The notes below the pieces were generated by a model, which had not been told where the DNA came from, made no database searches, and worked only from the letters and a program-made list of their open reading frames with translations. DNA of 17,827 bases, taken from a bacterium. GTDB taxonomy: Bacteria; Bacillota; Clostridia; Oscillospirales; Acutalibacteraceae. Location of the stretch: NCBI GenBank assembly GCA_020626545.1, contig JAHKZS010000203.1:1-17827 (forward strand), read 5' to 3'. Positions 6,272-12,380 of the stretch are shown in pieces. Position 1 is the first letter of the stretch. Each line of letters begins with the position of its first letter. The translations under genes and the position numbers were made by a program.

Positions 6272-7276
6272 TTATTTCGTAATATTGACGAGGTGGGCTA
6301 TGGCGGGGATTGAACCGCCCTGCTGGGACGAGGTCGTGCTCATAAGCGCGCCTGTGGCTATGAACAGGATATTATTATACTTACCGTTTTCCATAGCGGG
6401 CAGAATTGTCGAACAGAGTACCGACGCGCAGCATCCGCATCCTGAACCGCCCGCGTGGACATCCTGAGTTTTTCTGTCGAAAATCATTAAACCGCAGTCG
6501 TTGTGACGGTTTTTAATATCTATACCCTCACGCCCGAGAATTTCGTACAGACATTTTGAGCCGACCACTCCCAAGTCGCCCGTCAGGATTAAGTCGTAAT
6601 CCTCGGGAGAAGTATTCGTATCGTTCAAAAAATCGATTATGGAATCCGCCGCCGCGGGAGCCATAGCGGCGCCCATATTATTCAGGTCGGCGATATCGTA
6701 GTCTACGATTTTTCCGATTAAGGCTCGGCGGAGCTTCAAGCCCTTTGAGTCAGGCTCGACGATACAGCTTCCGCTGCCCGTAACTGTCCATTGGGAAGTC
6801 GGGGTGCGCTGACCGCCGTAATCGAGCGGAAAGCGGTACTGCCTTTCGGCTGTACAAAAATGCGACGAGGTTACGCACGCGCTCAAACGGCTCGCGCCCG
6901 AGCACACCGATATTCCCGAGAGAATTAACCCCTCCGCCATAGTTGAGCAAGCGCCGTAAATTCCGAGGTACGGTATATTATATACCTTCAGCCCGTAGCT
7001 CGAGCCGATACACTGGTTAAGTAAATCTCCCGCGAAAATCATATCTACATCCTCAGCCTTTTTGCCGCCGCGGTTTAAGGCGAGCTCGAAGGCTTCCTGC
7101 TGGAAAAGATTTTCGGCTTGCTCGTAGGTTTTGCGTCCCGCGTAGGAATCGTAAATCAGTTTATCGAAATTCTCGGAGAGAGGCCCTTCGCTCTCTTTCT
7201 TACCGCCGACCGAGCCGTAGCCCGTAATACTTACGCCGTCAAACTCGAGCGAGTATCTTCCAATTCTTTTAATCAA
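6272..7276 (-). CDS. spoVAD: Stage V sporulation protein AD (SpoVAD)
   Basis: 334 aa, close to the usual SpoVAD length, with a thiolase-like (ketoacyl synthase-like) fold. In spores SpoVAD binds dipicolinic acid and works with the SpoVAC/SpoVAE membrane proteins in its uptake into the forespore and release at germination. The family sequence is clear throughout: FAGDLLNQCIGSSYG (81-95), GIYGACSTMAEGL (105-117) with Cys110 at the thiolase-cysteine position, VTSSHFCTAERQYRFP, GGQRTPTSQWTVTGSG, and the C-terminal GALMSTTSSQQGGSIPAIAH. The start is TTG at 7276, supported by AAGGGTGA upstream and the conserved N-terminus. A CATAATA (minus strand, near 7317-7323) resembles a forespore-sigma -10 box but lacks a matching -35. 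Unusually, spoVAC and spoVAE are not next to it: upstream is a divergent regulator, downstream the small membrane protein. Confidence 0.95.
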   Translation of the reverse strand: MIKRIGRYSLEFDGVSITGYGSVGGKKESEGPLSENFDKLIYDSYAGRKTYEQAENLFQQEAFELALNRGGKKAEDVDMIFAGDLLNQCIGSSYGLKVYNIPYLGIYGACSTMAEGLILSGISVCSGASRLSACVTSSHFCTAERQYRFPLDYGGQRTPTSQWTVTGSGSCIVEPDSKGLKLRRALIGKIVDYDIADLNNMGAAMAPAAADSIIDFLNDTNTSPEDYDLILTGDLGVVGSKCLYEILGREGIDIKNRHNDCGLMIFDRKTQDVHAGGSGCGCCASVLCSTILPAMENGKYNNILFIATGALMSTTSSQQGGSIPAIAHLVNITK

Positions 7277-7378
7277 AAAATCACCCTTCCGCCTTTAGTT
7301 TACGCAGAAAAAAGCCTTTTATTATGCGGATGTAAAAGGATTTTGACATAAATTTTAATGATGGAAAAGATAAATTTG

Positions 7379-7407
7379 TTGACTTATTTCACCCGCGGCG
7401 GTATCAT
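7379..7407 (+). promoter_or_regulatory. Promoter of the membrane-XRE operon
   Basis: TTGACT (7379-7384), 17-nt spacer, TATCAT (7402-7407); the start codon is 29 nt downstream with GGAG in between. The spacer ends in a G/C-rich CCCGCGGCGG. It is divergent from spoVAD, 103 nt away. Confidence 0.75.
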
Positions 7408-7435
7408 AAAAATATAACAATTTACGGAGTAAAAT

Positions 7436-8125
7436 ATGGATATAGGAAACAGGTTAAAAGCCGCCCGTCAAAAAGCGAATTTCACCCAAGGCGAAGCCGC
7501 CGAGGCTCTCGGCGTAAGCCGTCAGACTGTGTCAAACTGGGAGAACAACAAAACTTATCCCGAGCTTTCGGCTGTCGTTAATATGAGCGATTTATACGAG
7601 CTCAGCCTTGACGAATTATTAAAAGAGAATACCGAATACATACGCTATATAAATAACAGCACACAGAAGAAAAGTTTTAAGCTAAAACTCTCGATAATAC
7701 TTGAAATTATTATCTTTTTCGCGATTTGGATATTTATACTCGTTAATTACTACGTAAATCCTCCCGAAGCAGACGATAGAATTTCCTATGTTATTTTTAC
7801 GCAGTACATTTTATTTCCGATTTTTATTCTTAGCTTTTCTATAATCGTCGGAATCGACGAAAATTGGGGCAGATACAGGTGGTTTTTAATGCCCGTATTC
7901 GCTTACGCGGGATGTTTTATGGATTTTTGTACGTTTAACGTGAACTCATTGCTAACGAAGGGCAATGTATTTATTGGATTCGCGTATATGTACCTGCCGA
8001 TGTTCGCTGTTTCATTTATCGGAATCGTACTCGGTATAATTATCAAAGGAACTTTCGTAAAAATAAAAACGAGGTTAAAAAATGGAGCTTCACGAAAAGT
8101 TAAAGACAGCGAGACTGAAAACTAA
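7436..8125 (+). CDS. XRE-type DNA-binding protein with four-helix membrane domain (first paralog)
   Basis: 229 aa. Residues 1-62 are an XRE/Cro-type helix-turn-helix (recognition region GVSRQTVSNWENNKTYPELS, 26-45), followed by LDELLKEN. The rest is a membrane domain with about four hydrophobic segments: 85-106, 116-140, 148-165 and 184-207. Between the second and third is GIDENWGRYRWFL (139-151), which recurs in the next gene as GIDEAWGKKRWFL. Such proteins are one-component regulators tethered to the membrane, probably responding to an envelope signal; the DNA target and signal are unknown. Start: ATG at 7436 with GGAG upstream. Its last 44 nt overlap the next gene in another frame, so its C-terminal 14 residues are encoded in that gene's helix-turn-helix start. 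It is first in an operon with a second copy and a membrane-anchored outer protein. Confidence 0.9.
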   Translation: MDIGNRLKAARQKANFTQGEAAEALGVSRQTVSNWENNKTYPELSAVVNMSDLYELSLDELLKENTEYIRYINNSTQKKSFKLKLSIILEIIIFFAIWIFILVNYYVNPPEADDRISYVIFTQYILFPIFILSFSIIVGIDENWGRYRWFLMPVFAYAGCFMDFCTFNVNSLLTKGNVFIGFAYMYLPMFAVSFIGIVLGIIIKGTFVKIKTRLKNGASRKVKDSETEN

Positions 8126-8732
8126 CCTGTCCCAACAACAAGCCGCCGATAAAACAGGCGTAAGCAGACAAACTCTGTCAAGCTGGGAAAACGGTAAGAC
8201 TTACCCCGATATAGCGAGCTTGATTAAGCTAAGCGGTCTGTACGACATAAGCTTAGACGAGCTTTTAAAAGAAAAAGACGAAACCTCGTCTTATGTAGAT
8301 TACATAGACAAGGCGGTAGCTTTAATTAAAAACAAGAGAAAAATCTATAAAGCGGTAGAAATCGGAGTATATATTCTTAGCCTTATAATTTACGTAAACG
8401 TGTACTATATAACCCGCTCAAGCGTTATTTCAGCCGTTATTCCTTTCGTAATTCTTATCATATCTCTTTTAATCGGGATAGATGAGGCTTGGGGTAAAAA
8501 ACGGTGGTTTTTAATACTGTTTTTCGGTATAACTTTCGGATTAGCGGAACAATTATCTTATTTACTTTACGGTGGTTATTTACCGAACGAAACAGCTCCG
8601 ATAGCTATATTTACTTTCTTAAATCCCGCTACTTACAGTATGGGAGCGTTTGTATCTTTTATCGGGATTGGCGCAGGTACTCTCGCGAGAAGGTTTAATA
8701 ATAAAACAGAGGACAATTATGAAAAGCAATAA
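8082..8732 (+). CDS. XRE-type DNA-binding protein with four-helix membrane domain (second paralog)
   Basis: 216 aa. Helix-turn-helix at 1-62 (GVSRQTLSSWENGKTYPDIA, 26-45, then LDELLKEK), closely similar to the first copy, then about four hydrophobic segments: 89-110, 114-133, 143-163 and 184-202. GIDEAWGKKRWFL (132-144) and a final SFIGIG helix are shared with the first copy, so the two arose by tandem duplication of the whole gene rather than by fusing one helix-turn-helix to a new membrane part. Start: ATG at 8082 inside the upstream gene, with GAGG about 9 nt before it; the helix-turn-helix begins at once, so this start is secure. It overlaps the next gene by 14 nt, indicating coupled translation of all three. 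The two copies could form a heterodimer; this is inference. Confidence 0.9.
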   Translation: MELHEKLKTARLKTNLSQQQAADKTGVSRQTLSSWENGKTYPDIASLIKLSGLYDISLDELLKEKDETSSYVDYIDKAVALIKNKRKIYKAVEIGVYILSLIIYVNVYYITRSSVISAVIPFVILIISLLIGIDEAWGKKRWFLILFFGITFGLAEQLSYLLYGGYLPNETAPIAIFTFLNPATYSMGAFVSFIGIGAGTLARRFNNKTEDNYEKQ

Positions 8733-9804
8733 AATATACGCGGTTATCGGTATTTCCGTTGCCGCGGGAGTATTAGCGGTAGTATTTTTATTAATTAATA
8801 TTTTCAATTACCTATACTGGCCTAAGGGCAGATTTACTCCCGACGAAAACCTGTCGCGTAAAAGCGTTTCATCGCACATACTCGAAATTACGGACGACAA
8901 GCTTTATTACAGTTACGCGGGCAATTCTCCCATAAGGCATGGGGTATTTGAAATAACGCCTAACGGAAGCTCTCTTAAGTATTGGGACGGGTTCAGTATC
9001 AAAAGCTGGACGGCTCCTGGTCTGGACGCTTTCAAGGACAATTTACTTATAAATTGGGGAATGTTTTATATAGATGATATATCACACTTAAACTTAGATA
9101 CAGGGAATATAGAAAATTTTTCTAAACCTAAAGGAGCTGAAAAGAACGGCTACTTTAATTATGTTGTAAGCAAAGATAAAATCTATCTCCCGTCTACCGA
9201 TAAAATTTACGTAAGCTACGATGGAACTAATACTAAAGTTGCTTTTGATAATGGTTCCGATATTATAGCCGACGGAGATATTGACGACCCCGAAACTATT
9301 CATACTCAACTATATAAAATTGACGGCGATACGCTTATATACATCAGCAAAGACAAGCATATAAAGGAATACGACCTAATTAATAAGAAATATATTCTCA
9401 GTAAAAAGATTAAAAACAAAAAGTTTTTTAAGAAAGAGTTAATGAATTTAGAATTATTCAAATGCGGAGAAAAGGTTATAGTTGTCGATTACAGCAATAA
9501 CGCGATTATTTACGACGCGACGGATAATTGTAAGACTATATACGAAAGCGATGAGGAATATCCCTCTTTAGCAAATTTCGGCAATCTTTTATTTATCGGT
9601 GCGGATAACTCATTTTACGACACAGTTACAGATAGTTTGACCGCGCTTGATATTAATACAGGTAAAGCAAAAACTATAGTAAAAAATAAAAGTATTACCG
9701 ATGTTTTTGTTTTCGGGGATAAGTGGGTTTACTACTGCGACGAAAAAGATAATCTATACAGGGTAACTCACGACGGAAAAATAATAGAAAAAGTTTTTGG
9801 GTAA
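8719..9804 (+). CDS. Membrane-anchored extracytoplasmic protein, beta-propeller-like
   Basis: 361 aa from the ATG at 8719, chosen because AGAGGA lies 5 nt upstream and the sequence then gives a proper N-terminal anchor (MKSNKIY followed by a helix, about 7-30); an upstream ATG in the same frame at 8650 would add residues inside the previous gene. The outer part (about 40-361) has repeated units of the form aromatic/hydrophobic strand, turn, IxxxDxxTG: KIYLPSTDKIYVSYDG, TLIYISKDKHIKEYDL, KVIVVDYSNNAIIYD, NLLFIGADNSFYD, SLTALDINTGKAKTI and KWVYYCDEKDNLYRVTHDG. This looks like a six- to eight-bladed propeller related to DUF5050/YWTD-type sensor domains, but I cannot assign a family. It overlaps the second membrane-XRE gene by 14 nt and ends the operon, so it probably supplies or shields an outside signal for the membrane-bound regulators. 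Confidence 0.82.
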   Translation: MKSNKIYAVIGISVAAGVLAVVFLLINIFNYLYWPKGRFTPDENLSRKSVSSHILEITDDKLYYSYAGNSPIRHGVFEITPNGSSLKYWDGFSIKSWTAPGLDAFKDNLLINWGMFYIDDISHLNLDTGNIENFSKPKGAEKNGYFNYVVSKDKIYLPSTDKIYVSYDGTNTKVAFDNGSDIIADGDIDDPETIHTQLYKIDGDTLIYISKDKHIKEYDLINKKYILSKKIKNKKFFKKELMNLELFKCGEKVIVVDYSNNAIIYDATDNCKTIYESDEEYPSLANFGNLLFIGADNSFYDTVTDSLTALDINTGKAKTIVKNKSITDVFVFGDKWVYYCDEKDNLYRVTHDGKIIEKVFG

Positions 9805-9806
9805 GG

Positions 9807-9839
9807 AAAGAGGAGCTGGATTTAAGCCGGCTCCTCTTT
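9807..9839. terminator. Bidirectional terminator between convergent genes
   Basis: AAAGAGGAGC (9807-9816) pairs perfectly with GCTCCTCTTT (9830-9839), extended by three inner pairs. On the plus strand it is followed by CTTTATAGTTTTTTT. It lies between the convergent stop codons at 9804 and 9842 and can serve both units, better on the plus strand. Confidence 0.85.
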
Positions 9840-9841
9840 CT

Positions 9842-11227
9842 TTATAGTTTTTTTACCATTGATTTATAGATTTTGTTTTGGGCGATTTTACCTATAGGAT
9901 AAGACAAGGTTCCGCCCGCTACTCCGATTATCCATACATAACCCCAGCCGATAAAAATACCGAACAGGACAATTATAAGAGCAATTATCATCCAATAAAC
10001 AATCCTGAATTTTCCGCTCGCCTTATTTACGTCGGCGAGTAAATCTTTTCCGTTCGATTTATGCGGAGCGTTTTCTATAAACTCAGCGGCTCCCGCGCTT
10101 CCAAGGCAGGAACGGAACTCCTCGCAGCATTTAACAGCGGCGTCCTTGTACGGTTTATTATTCAGAAGCTCTGACACCGCTCTTTTAATACCCTCGACAG
10201 AATCATCTTTAAGCTCAACTCCCGCGCCGATTTCCTTTACTCGTCTTGCTACGGCGCGCTGTTCGCCAGTCTGGGGATAGAGTACAAGCGGAGTCGCCAT
10301 ATACAGGCTTTCGCTTACGCTGTTCATTCCACAATGGGAAATAAACGCGTCGGCTCGCGACAATACTTCGAGCTGGTCTACCCGCGGATAAACTTTTATA
10401 TTATCGGGTATAGTTCCGAGCGACTCGATTTTTACCGTGTTGCCGCAGGAAATTATAACGTCGATCTCCATATCCTTAAACGCCTTAAAGCATTTATCGT
10501 AAAAGTCGGGACGGTCGTTTATAACCGTTCCGAGAGAAATATACAAAAGAGGTCTTTCTTTTTCCTTAGCGGGCTTTATCTTCGAGAATACCGACGGTCC
10601 CGCGAATAAGTAATGGTCGGAATAGCTCTCGGAATACGGCTGGAATCCTTTCGAGGCATAGACAACCGAATCGGTTTTATTGTCGTTTTGTACAAGCGAT
10701 AGGGCGCTTTTTACGTGGTAGCCGTAGGGCTCGAGCTTTTTAAGCTCCTTGGAAATTTTCGGCAATCCGAAAATCATATCCGCCATTTCCTTAGGGCTAT
10801 GTTTCATATAACCTGACGAAAGTTGATTAAACGCGAATGTACTTGTAGACACAACGAGTGGTACATTATGCTTCCACGCGTTCAGCTTACCCCAGAAGCA
10901 TACCGCGTCGGTATATACGACGTCGGGTTTATGGCATTTAAACTCGTTGTCGAGAAACTCATCCATACTTAATGTAACGCGGATATCCTGTAAGGTCATT
11001 TCCGTAGTGGATACAGCCTTTAAATTCTCTTCTTCCTTTTTAGTAAGCTCGCCGAGATATTTATCGCAGGAGATAAACTCCGCGCCCGTGGCTTTAATCC
11101 TGTCGGCAAACTCGTTGAACGAATAAAAACGAACCGTATTACCCCGTTTAACGAGCTCGGCGGCTACGGGCATCATCGGATTAGTGTGTCCGTGCGCGGG
11201 AATTGAATAGAAAAATATCTTTTTCAT
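9842..11227 (-). CDS. MGT-family (GT1, GT-B fold) glycosyltransferase with C-terminal membrane hairpin
   Basis: 461 aa. The N-terminal Rossmann half begins IFFYSIPAHGHTNPMMPVA (4-22), with the acceptor-side catalytic His around 12-14. The donor half carries LYISLGTVIND (228-238), VYPRVDQLEVLSRADAFISHCG (279-300) and the nucleotide-sugar signature HCGMNSVSESLYMATPLVLYPQTGEQ (298-323). This is the macrolide/UDP-glucuronosyl type of GT1 enzyme, which moves a sugar from a UDP-sugar to a small lipophilic acceptor. Beyond the catalytic fold (about 1-390) a linker and two hydrophobic helices (about 408-443) follow, with a basic end, so the enzyme is probably held at the inner face of the membrane and may act on a lipid. 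Its start lies 2 nt after the AbrB-type gene, so the two form an operon. The acceptor is unknown; macrolide resistance is not supported. Confidence 0.88.
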   Translation of the reverse strand: MKKIFFYSIPAHGHTNPMMPVAAELVKRGNTVRFYSFNEFADRIKATGAEFISCDKYLGELTKKEEENLKAVSTTEMTLQDIRVTLSMDEFLDNEFKCHKPDVVYTDAVCFWGKLNAWKHNVPLVVSTSTFAFNQLSSGYMKHSPKEMADMIFGLPKISKELKKLEPYGYHVKSALSLVQNDNKTDSVVYASKGFQPYSESYSDHYLFAGPSVFSKIKPAKEKERPLLYISLGTVINDRPDFYDKCFKAFKDMEIDVIISCGNTVKIESLGTIPDNIKVYPRVDQLEVLSRADAFISHCGMNSVSESLYMATPLVLYPQTGEQRAVARRVKEIGAGVELKDDSVEGIKRAVSELLNNKPYKDAAVKCCEEFRSCLGSAGAAEFIENAPHKSNGKDLLADVNKASGKFRIVYWMIIALIIVLFGIFIGWGYVWIIGVAGGTLSYPIGKIAQNKIYKSMVKKL

Positions 11228-11229
11228 TA

Positions 11230-11442
11230 TTATTCGCCGTCCTTTTTATTAAACACTTCGTCGAATACATGCGAAAATGTACCCTTGGGCGGAATAGCGA
11301 TACCGTGTTTTTCGTCGCCGAGAAGCAGGAGGGTATCCCCCGCTTTAATATCAAATATATCGCGCGCCTGCTTCGGAATTACTATCTGTCCTTTTTCGCC
11401 TACCGTCGCCGTCCACGCGTATTTACCTTTAGGAGCTGCCAT
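11230..11442 (-). CDS. AbrB/SpoVT-type small DNA-binding regulator
   Basis: 70 aa. The start is ATG at 11442, where GAGGTG lies 7 nt upstream; an in-frame ATG at 11493 would add 17 residues translated from the promoter and operator, so it is rejected. Residues 9-52 are the swapped-hairpin AbrB domain: WTATVGEKGQIVIPKQARDIF (10-30), then DIKAGDTLLLLGDEKHGIAI. Such proteins dimerise and bind A/T-rich palindromes, usually repressing. The C-terminal tail (FSHVFDEVFNKKDGE) is short and charged, and no toxin partner follows, so an antitoxin role (MazE type) is unlikely. It is the first gene of a two-gene unit with the glycosyltransferase, and a 25-bp near-palindrome covers its own promoter; autorepression of the pair is the natural inference. 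Confidence 0.92.
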   Translation of the reverse strand: MAAPKGKYAWTATVGEKGQIVIPKQARDIFDIKAGDTLLLLGDEKHGIAIPPKGTFSHVFDEVFNKKDGE

Positions 11443-11458
11443 TTTCTTCACCTCATAA

Positions 11459-11483
11459 GTATGATTTGTTATACAAATTATAC
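11459..11483. promoter_or_regulatory. 25-bp near-perfect palindrome, candidate AbrB-type operator
   Basis: GTATGATTTGT (11459-11469) and ACAAATTATAC (11473-11483) pair at 10 of 11 positions around a 3-nt centre. The dyad contains the minus-strand -10 box and the likely transcription start of the AbrB-type gene, an ideal place for repression. The site is seen directly; binding by the encoded protein is inference. Confidence 0.65.
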
Positions 11484-11504
11484 TATATAACATAAAAAAG
11501 TCAA
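11477..11504 (-). promoter_or_regulatory. Sigma-A-type promoter of the AbrB-glycosyltransferase operon
   Basis: Minus strand: TTGACT (11499-11504), 16-nt spacer, TATAAT (11477-11482). The start codon is about 34 nt downstream. Just upstream on the minus strand is a small AAGCGC/GCGCTT dyad that may be an additional site or a leftover terminator stem. Confidence 0.85.
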
Positions 11505-11545
11505 GCGCAAAATTCCGCGCTTTCCTATCACATCAAAAAGTTTTA

Positions 11546-11603
11546 CACCTCATCCGACCAATTCGCTTGGAGCGAATTGCCAACCTTCTCCTCAAGGAGA
11601 AGG
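11546..11603. repeat. Intergenic double-hairpin repeat (CACCTCATCCG type)
   Basis: The unit begins CACCTCATCCG (11546), then a 9-bp hairpin CAATTCGCT/AGCGAATTG (11559-11567 with 11571-11579, loop TGG), then a second 9-bp hairpin CCTTCTCCT/AGGAGAAGG (11584-11592 with 11595-11603, loop CA). From memory, units with this layout (CACCTCATCCG, a variable palindrome, then a CCTTCTCC..GGAGAAGG palindrome) are dispersed in many gut Clostridia genomes. TTTTACA flanks it on both sides (11541-11547 and 11615-11621), possibly a target duplication. No coding sequence lies inside. Only one copy is in the window, so repeat status rests on recall of the motif. Confidence 0.7.
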
Positions 11604-11643
11604 CAAATGCGAACTTTTACAAATCAGCGTCATACTATACTCG

Positions 11644-11680
11644 CTTAAAACAACAACGAGCCGACATAAAGTCAGCCCGT
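11644..11680 (-). terminator. Terminator of the nitroreductase gene
   Basis: Minus strand: a 10-bp stem with two G-T pairs (11671-11680 with 11656-11665) closes a TTTAT loop and is followed by TGTTGTTTTAA. It lies 11 nt past the stop codon at 11691. The T-tract is interrupted by G. Confidence 0.75.
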
Positions 11681-11690
11681 ATAATATATA

Positions 11691-12230
11691 TTATTCAACC
11701 CAAAAAACTCGTCCGTCTTTTCTTTCGGCGGGTTTCGGGAGCTCGCAGTCGGCGTAGCCTACGGCGCAGTGTCCGATTCCTTCCCACTCGCCCTCGATGC
11801 CGAGCGATTTTAACAAATCCTTATATTCGTCGAGCTCGAACTCCTCTTTAGCGCGGTGTATCCAGATACTTCCGAGCCCTAAGGAATGAGCCGCGAGCAT
11901 CATATTGCCCATTACAAGACTGCCGTCGTAAACCCGATTACGCCAGTCCTTTTCGGCGAGTACAATCAAAATTACGGGAGCGTTATAGAACGGGTCAAAG
12001 CCCTCTTTCCAACCACCGATTTTACGGTTAGCCTCCGAGATTTTATCCCGCAGTTTCTTATCGGTAACAGCTATCGTAACGGTAGCCTGTCTGCCCATAC
12101 CGTTGGCGGCGTAAAGTCCCGCGTCTACAATCTGAGCTATATCTTCCTTGGCGGGCATATCCGATTTAAACTTACGGATACTCCTGCGTTCTTTCATAGC
12201 TTTAATTATTTCGTTCATATTAATCGCCAT
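11691..12230 (-). CDS. Nitroreductase-family FMN oxidoreductase
   Basis: 179 aa from the ATG at 12230. Nitroreductase-family proteins are FMN-dependent, homodimeric cytosolic enzymes that reduce nitro compounds, quinones or flavins with NAD(P)H. The N-terminal ERRSIRKF (14-21) binds FMN phosphate in the family; YAANGMGRQATVTIAV (40-55) and the SLVMGNMMLAAHSLGLGSIWIHRAKEEF stretch are typical, and the short length fits the compact clostridial subgroup. The start is not certain: GGAAAGG is only 2 nt before ATG 12230, an in-frame GTG lies at 12245, and ATG 12218 gives the commonest family N-terminus (MNEIIKAMKERRS). A 9-bp hairpin spans the region just before this ribosome binding site. Substrate cannot be told from sequence. 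The gene lies 147 nt behind the VanW gene on the same strand. Confidence 0.92.
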   Translation of the reverse strand: MAINMNEIIKAMKERRSIRKFKSDMPAKEDIAQIVDAGLYAANGMGRQATVTIAVTDKKLRDKISEANRKIGGWKEGFDPFYNAPVILIVLAEKDWRNRVYDGSLVMGNMMLAAHSLGLGSIWIHRAKEEFELDEYKDLLKSLGIEGEWEGIGHCAVGYADCELPKPAERKDGRVFWVE

Positions 12231-12236
12231 AGCCTT

Positions 12237-12286
12237 TCCGCCCACATATAGCCGTTAAAAATTCCTACACCCTTACCGTGGGCGGA
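12237..12286 (-). promoter_or_regulatory. Long-loop hairpin adjoining the nitroreductase ribosome binding site
   Basis: Minus strand: TCCGCCCAC (12278-12286) pairs perfectly over 9 bp with GTGGGCGGA (12237-12245), loop 32 nt. The 3' arm runs directly into AAGG and the ATG at 12230, so folding would partly mask the ribosome binding site. Whether this regulates translation is inference. Confidence 0.45.
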
Positions 12287-12312
12287 TAAGGCGTGTATGC
12301 GATTATAGTCAT

Positions 12313-12342
12313 CGCCCGTTGCCGCTTGCGGCAAACCGGGCG
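12313..12342. repeat. Strong G/C-rich hairpin between the VanW and nitroreductase genes
   Basis: CGCCCG-TTGCCGC (12313-12325) pairs with GCGGCAA-(AC)-CGGGCG (12328-12342): 13 bp with one 2-nt bulge and a TT loop. No T-run follows on either strand, so it is not a simple terminator. It could be a REP-like repeat or part of a structured leader. Confidence 0.55.
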
Positions 12343-12360
12343 GACAATATAAATCTTTAA

Positions 12361-12380
12361 TAGTGTGAATTTTCACACTA
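12361..12380 (-). terminator. Inverted repeat at the VanW stop codon, possible weak terminator
   Basis: TAGTGTGAA and TTCACACTA (9-bp arms, 2-nt centre) form a 20-nt dyad whose minus-strand first three bases are the TAG stop codon of the VanW gene. The minus-strand tail is TTAAAGATTT, too broken for a good intrinsic terminator, so read-through to the nitroreductase is possible. Confidence 0.4.

Noticed and set aside
6293..6325. Minus-strand GGCGG-TTCAATCC-CCGCC resembles a tRNA T-arm
   Set aside because: It encodes the conserved SpoVAD C-terminus (GGSIPAIA), the loop has eight bases instead of seven, and no acceptor, D or anticodon arm can be found.
7314..7323. CATAATA as a sigma-G/sigma-F -10 box for spoVAD
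   Set aside because: No fitting -35 element is found at 15-18 nt upstream, and it lies in the loop of a CCTTTTA/TAAAAGG dyad; left as a remark only.
8650..8718. Longer form of the propeller-like protein starting at 8650
   Set aside because: It would put 23 extra residues before the signal anchor; the ATG at 8719 has AGAGGA at the right distance and a normal anchor start.
9842..11227. Glycosyltransferase as a macrolide resistance gene
   Set aside because: The match is to the broad MGT family only; the membrane hairpin and the AbrB partner point elsewhere, and nothing here shows an antibiotic substrate.
11230..11442. AbrB-type protein as antitoxin of a toxin-antitoxin pair
   Set aside because: No small toxin gene follows or precedes; the partner is a 461-residue glycosyltransferase.
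11442..11493. Longer AbrB-type protein starting at 11493
   Set aside because: The extra 17 residues would come from the palindrome and -10 box, and the ATG at 11442 has a clear GAGGTG site.
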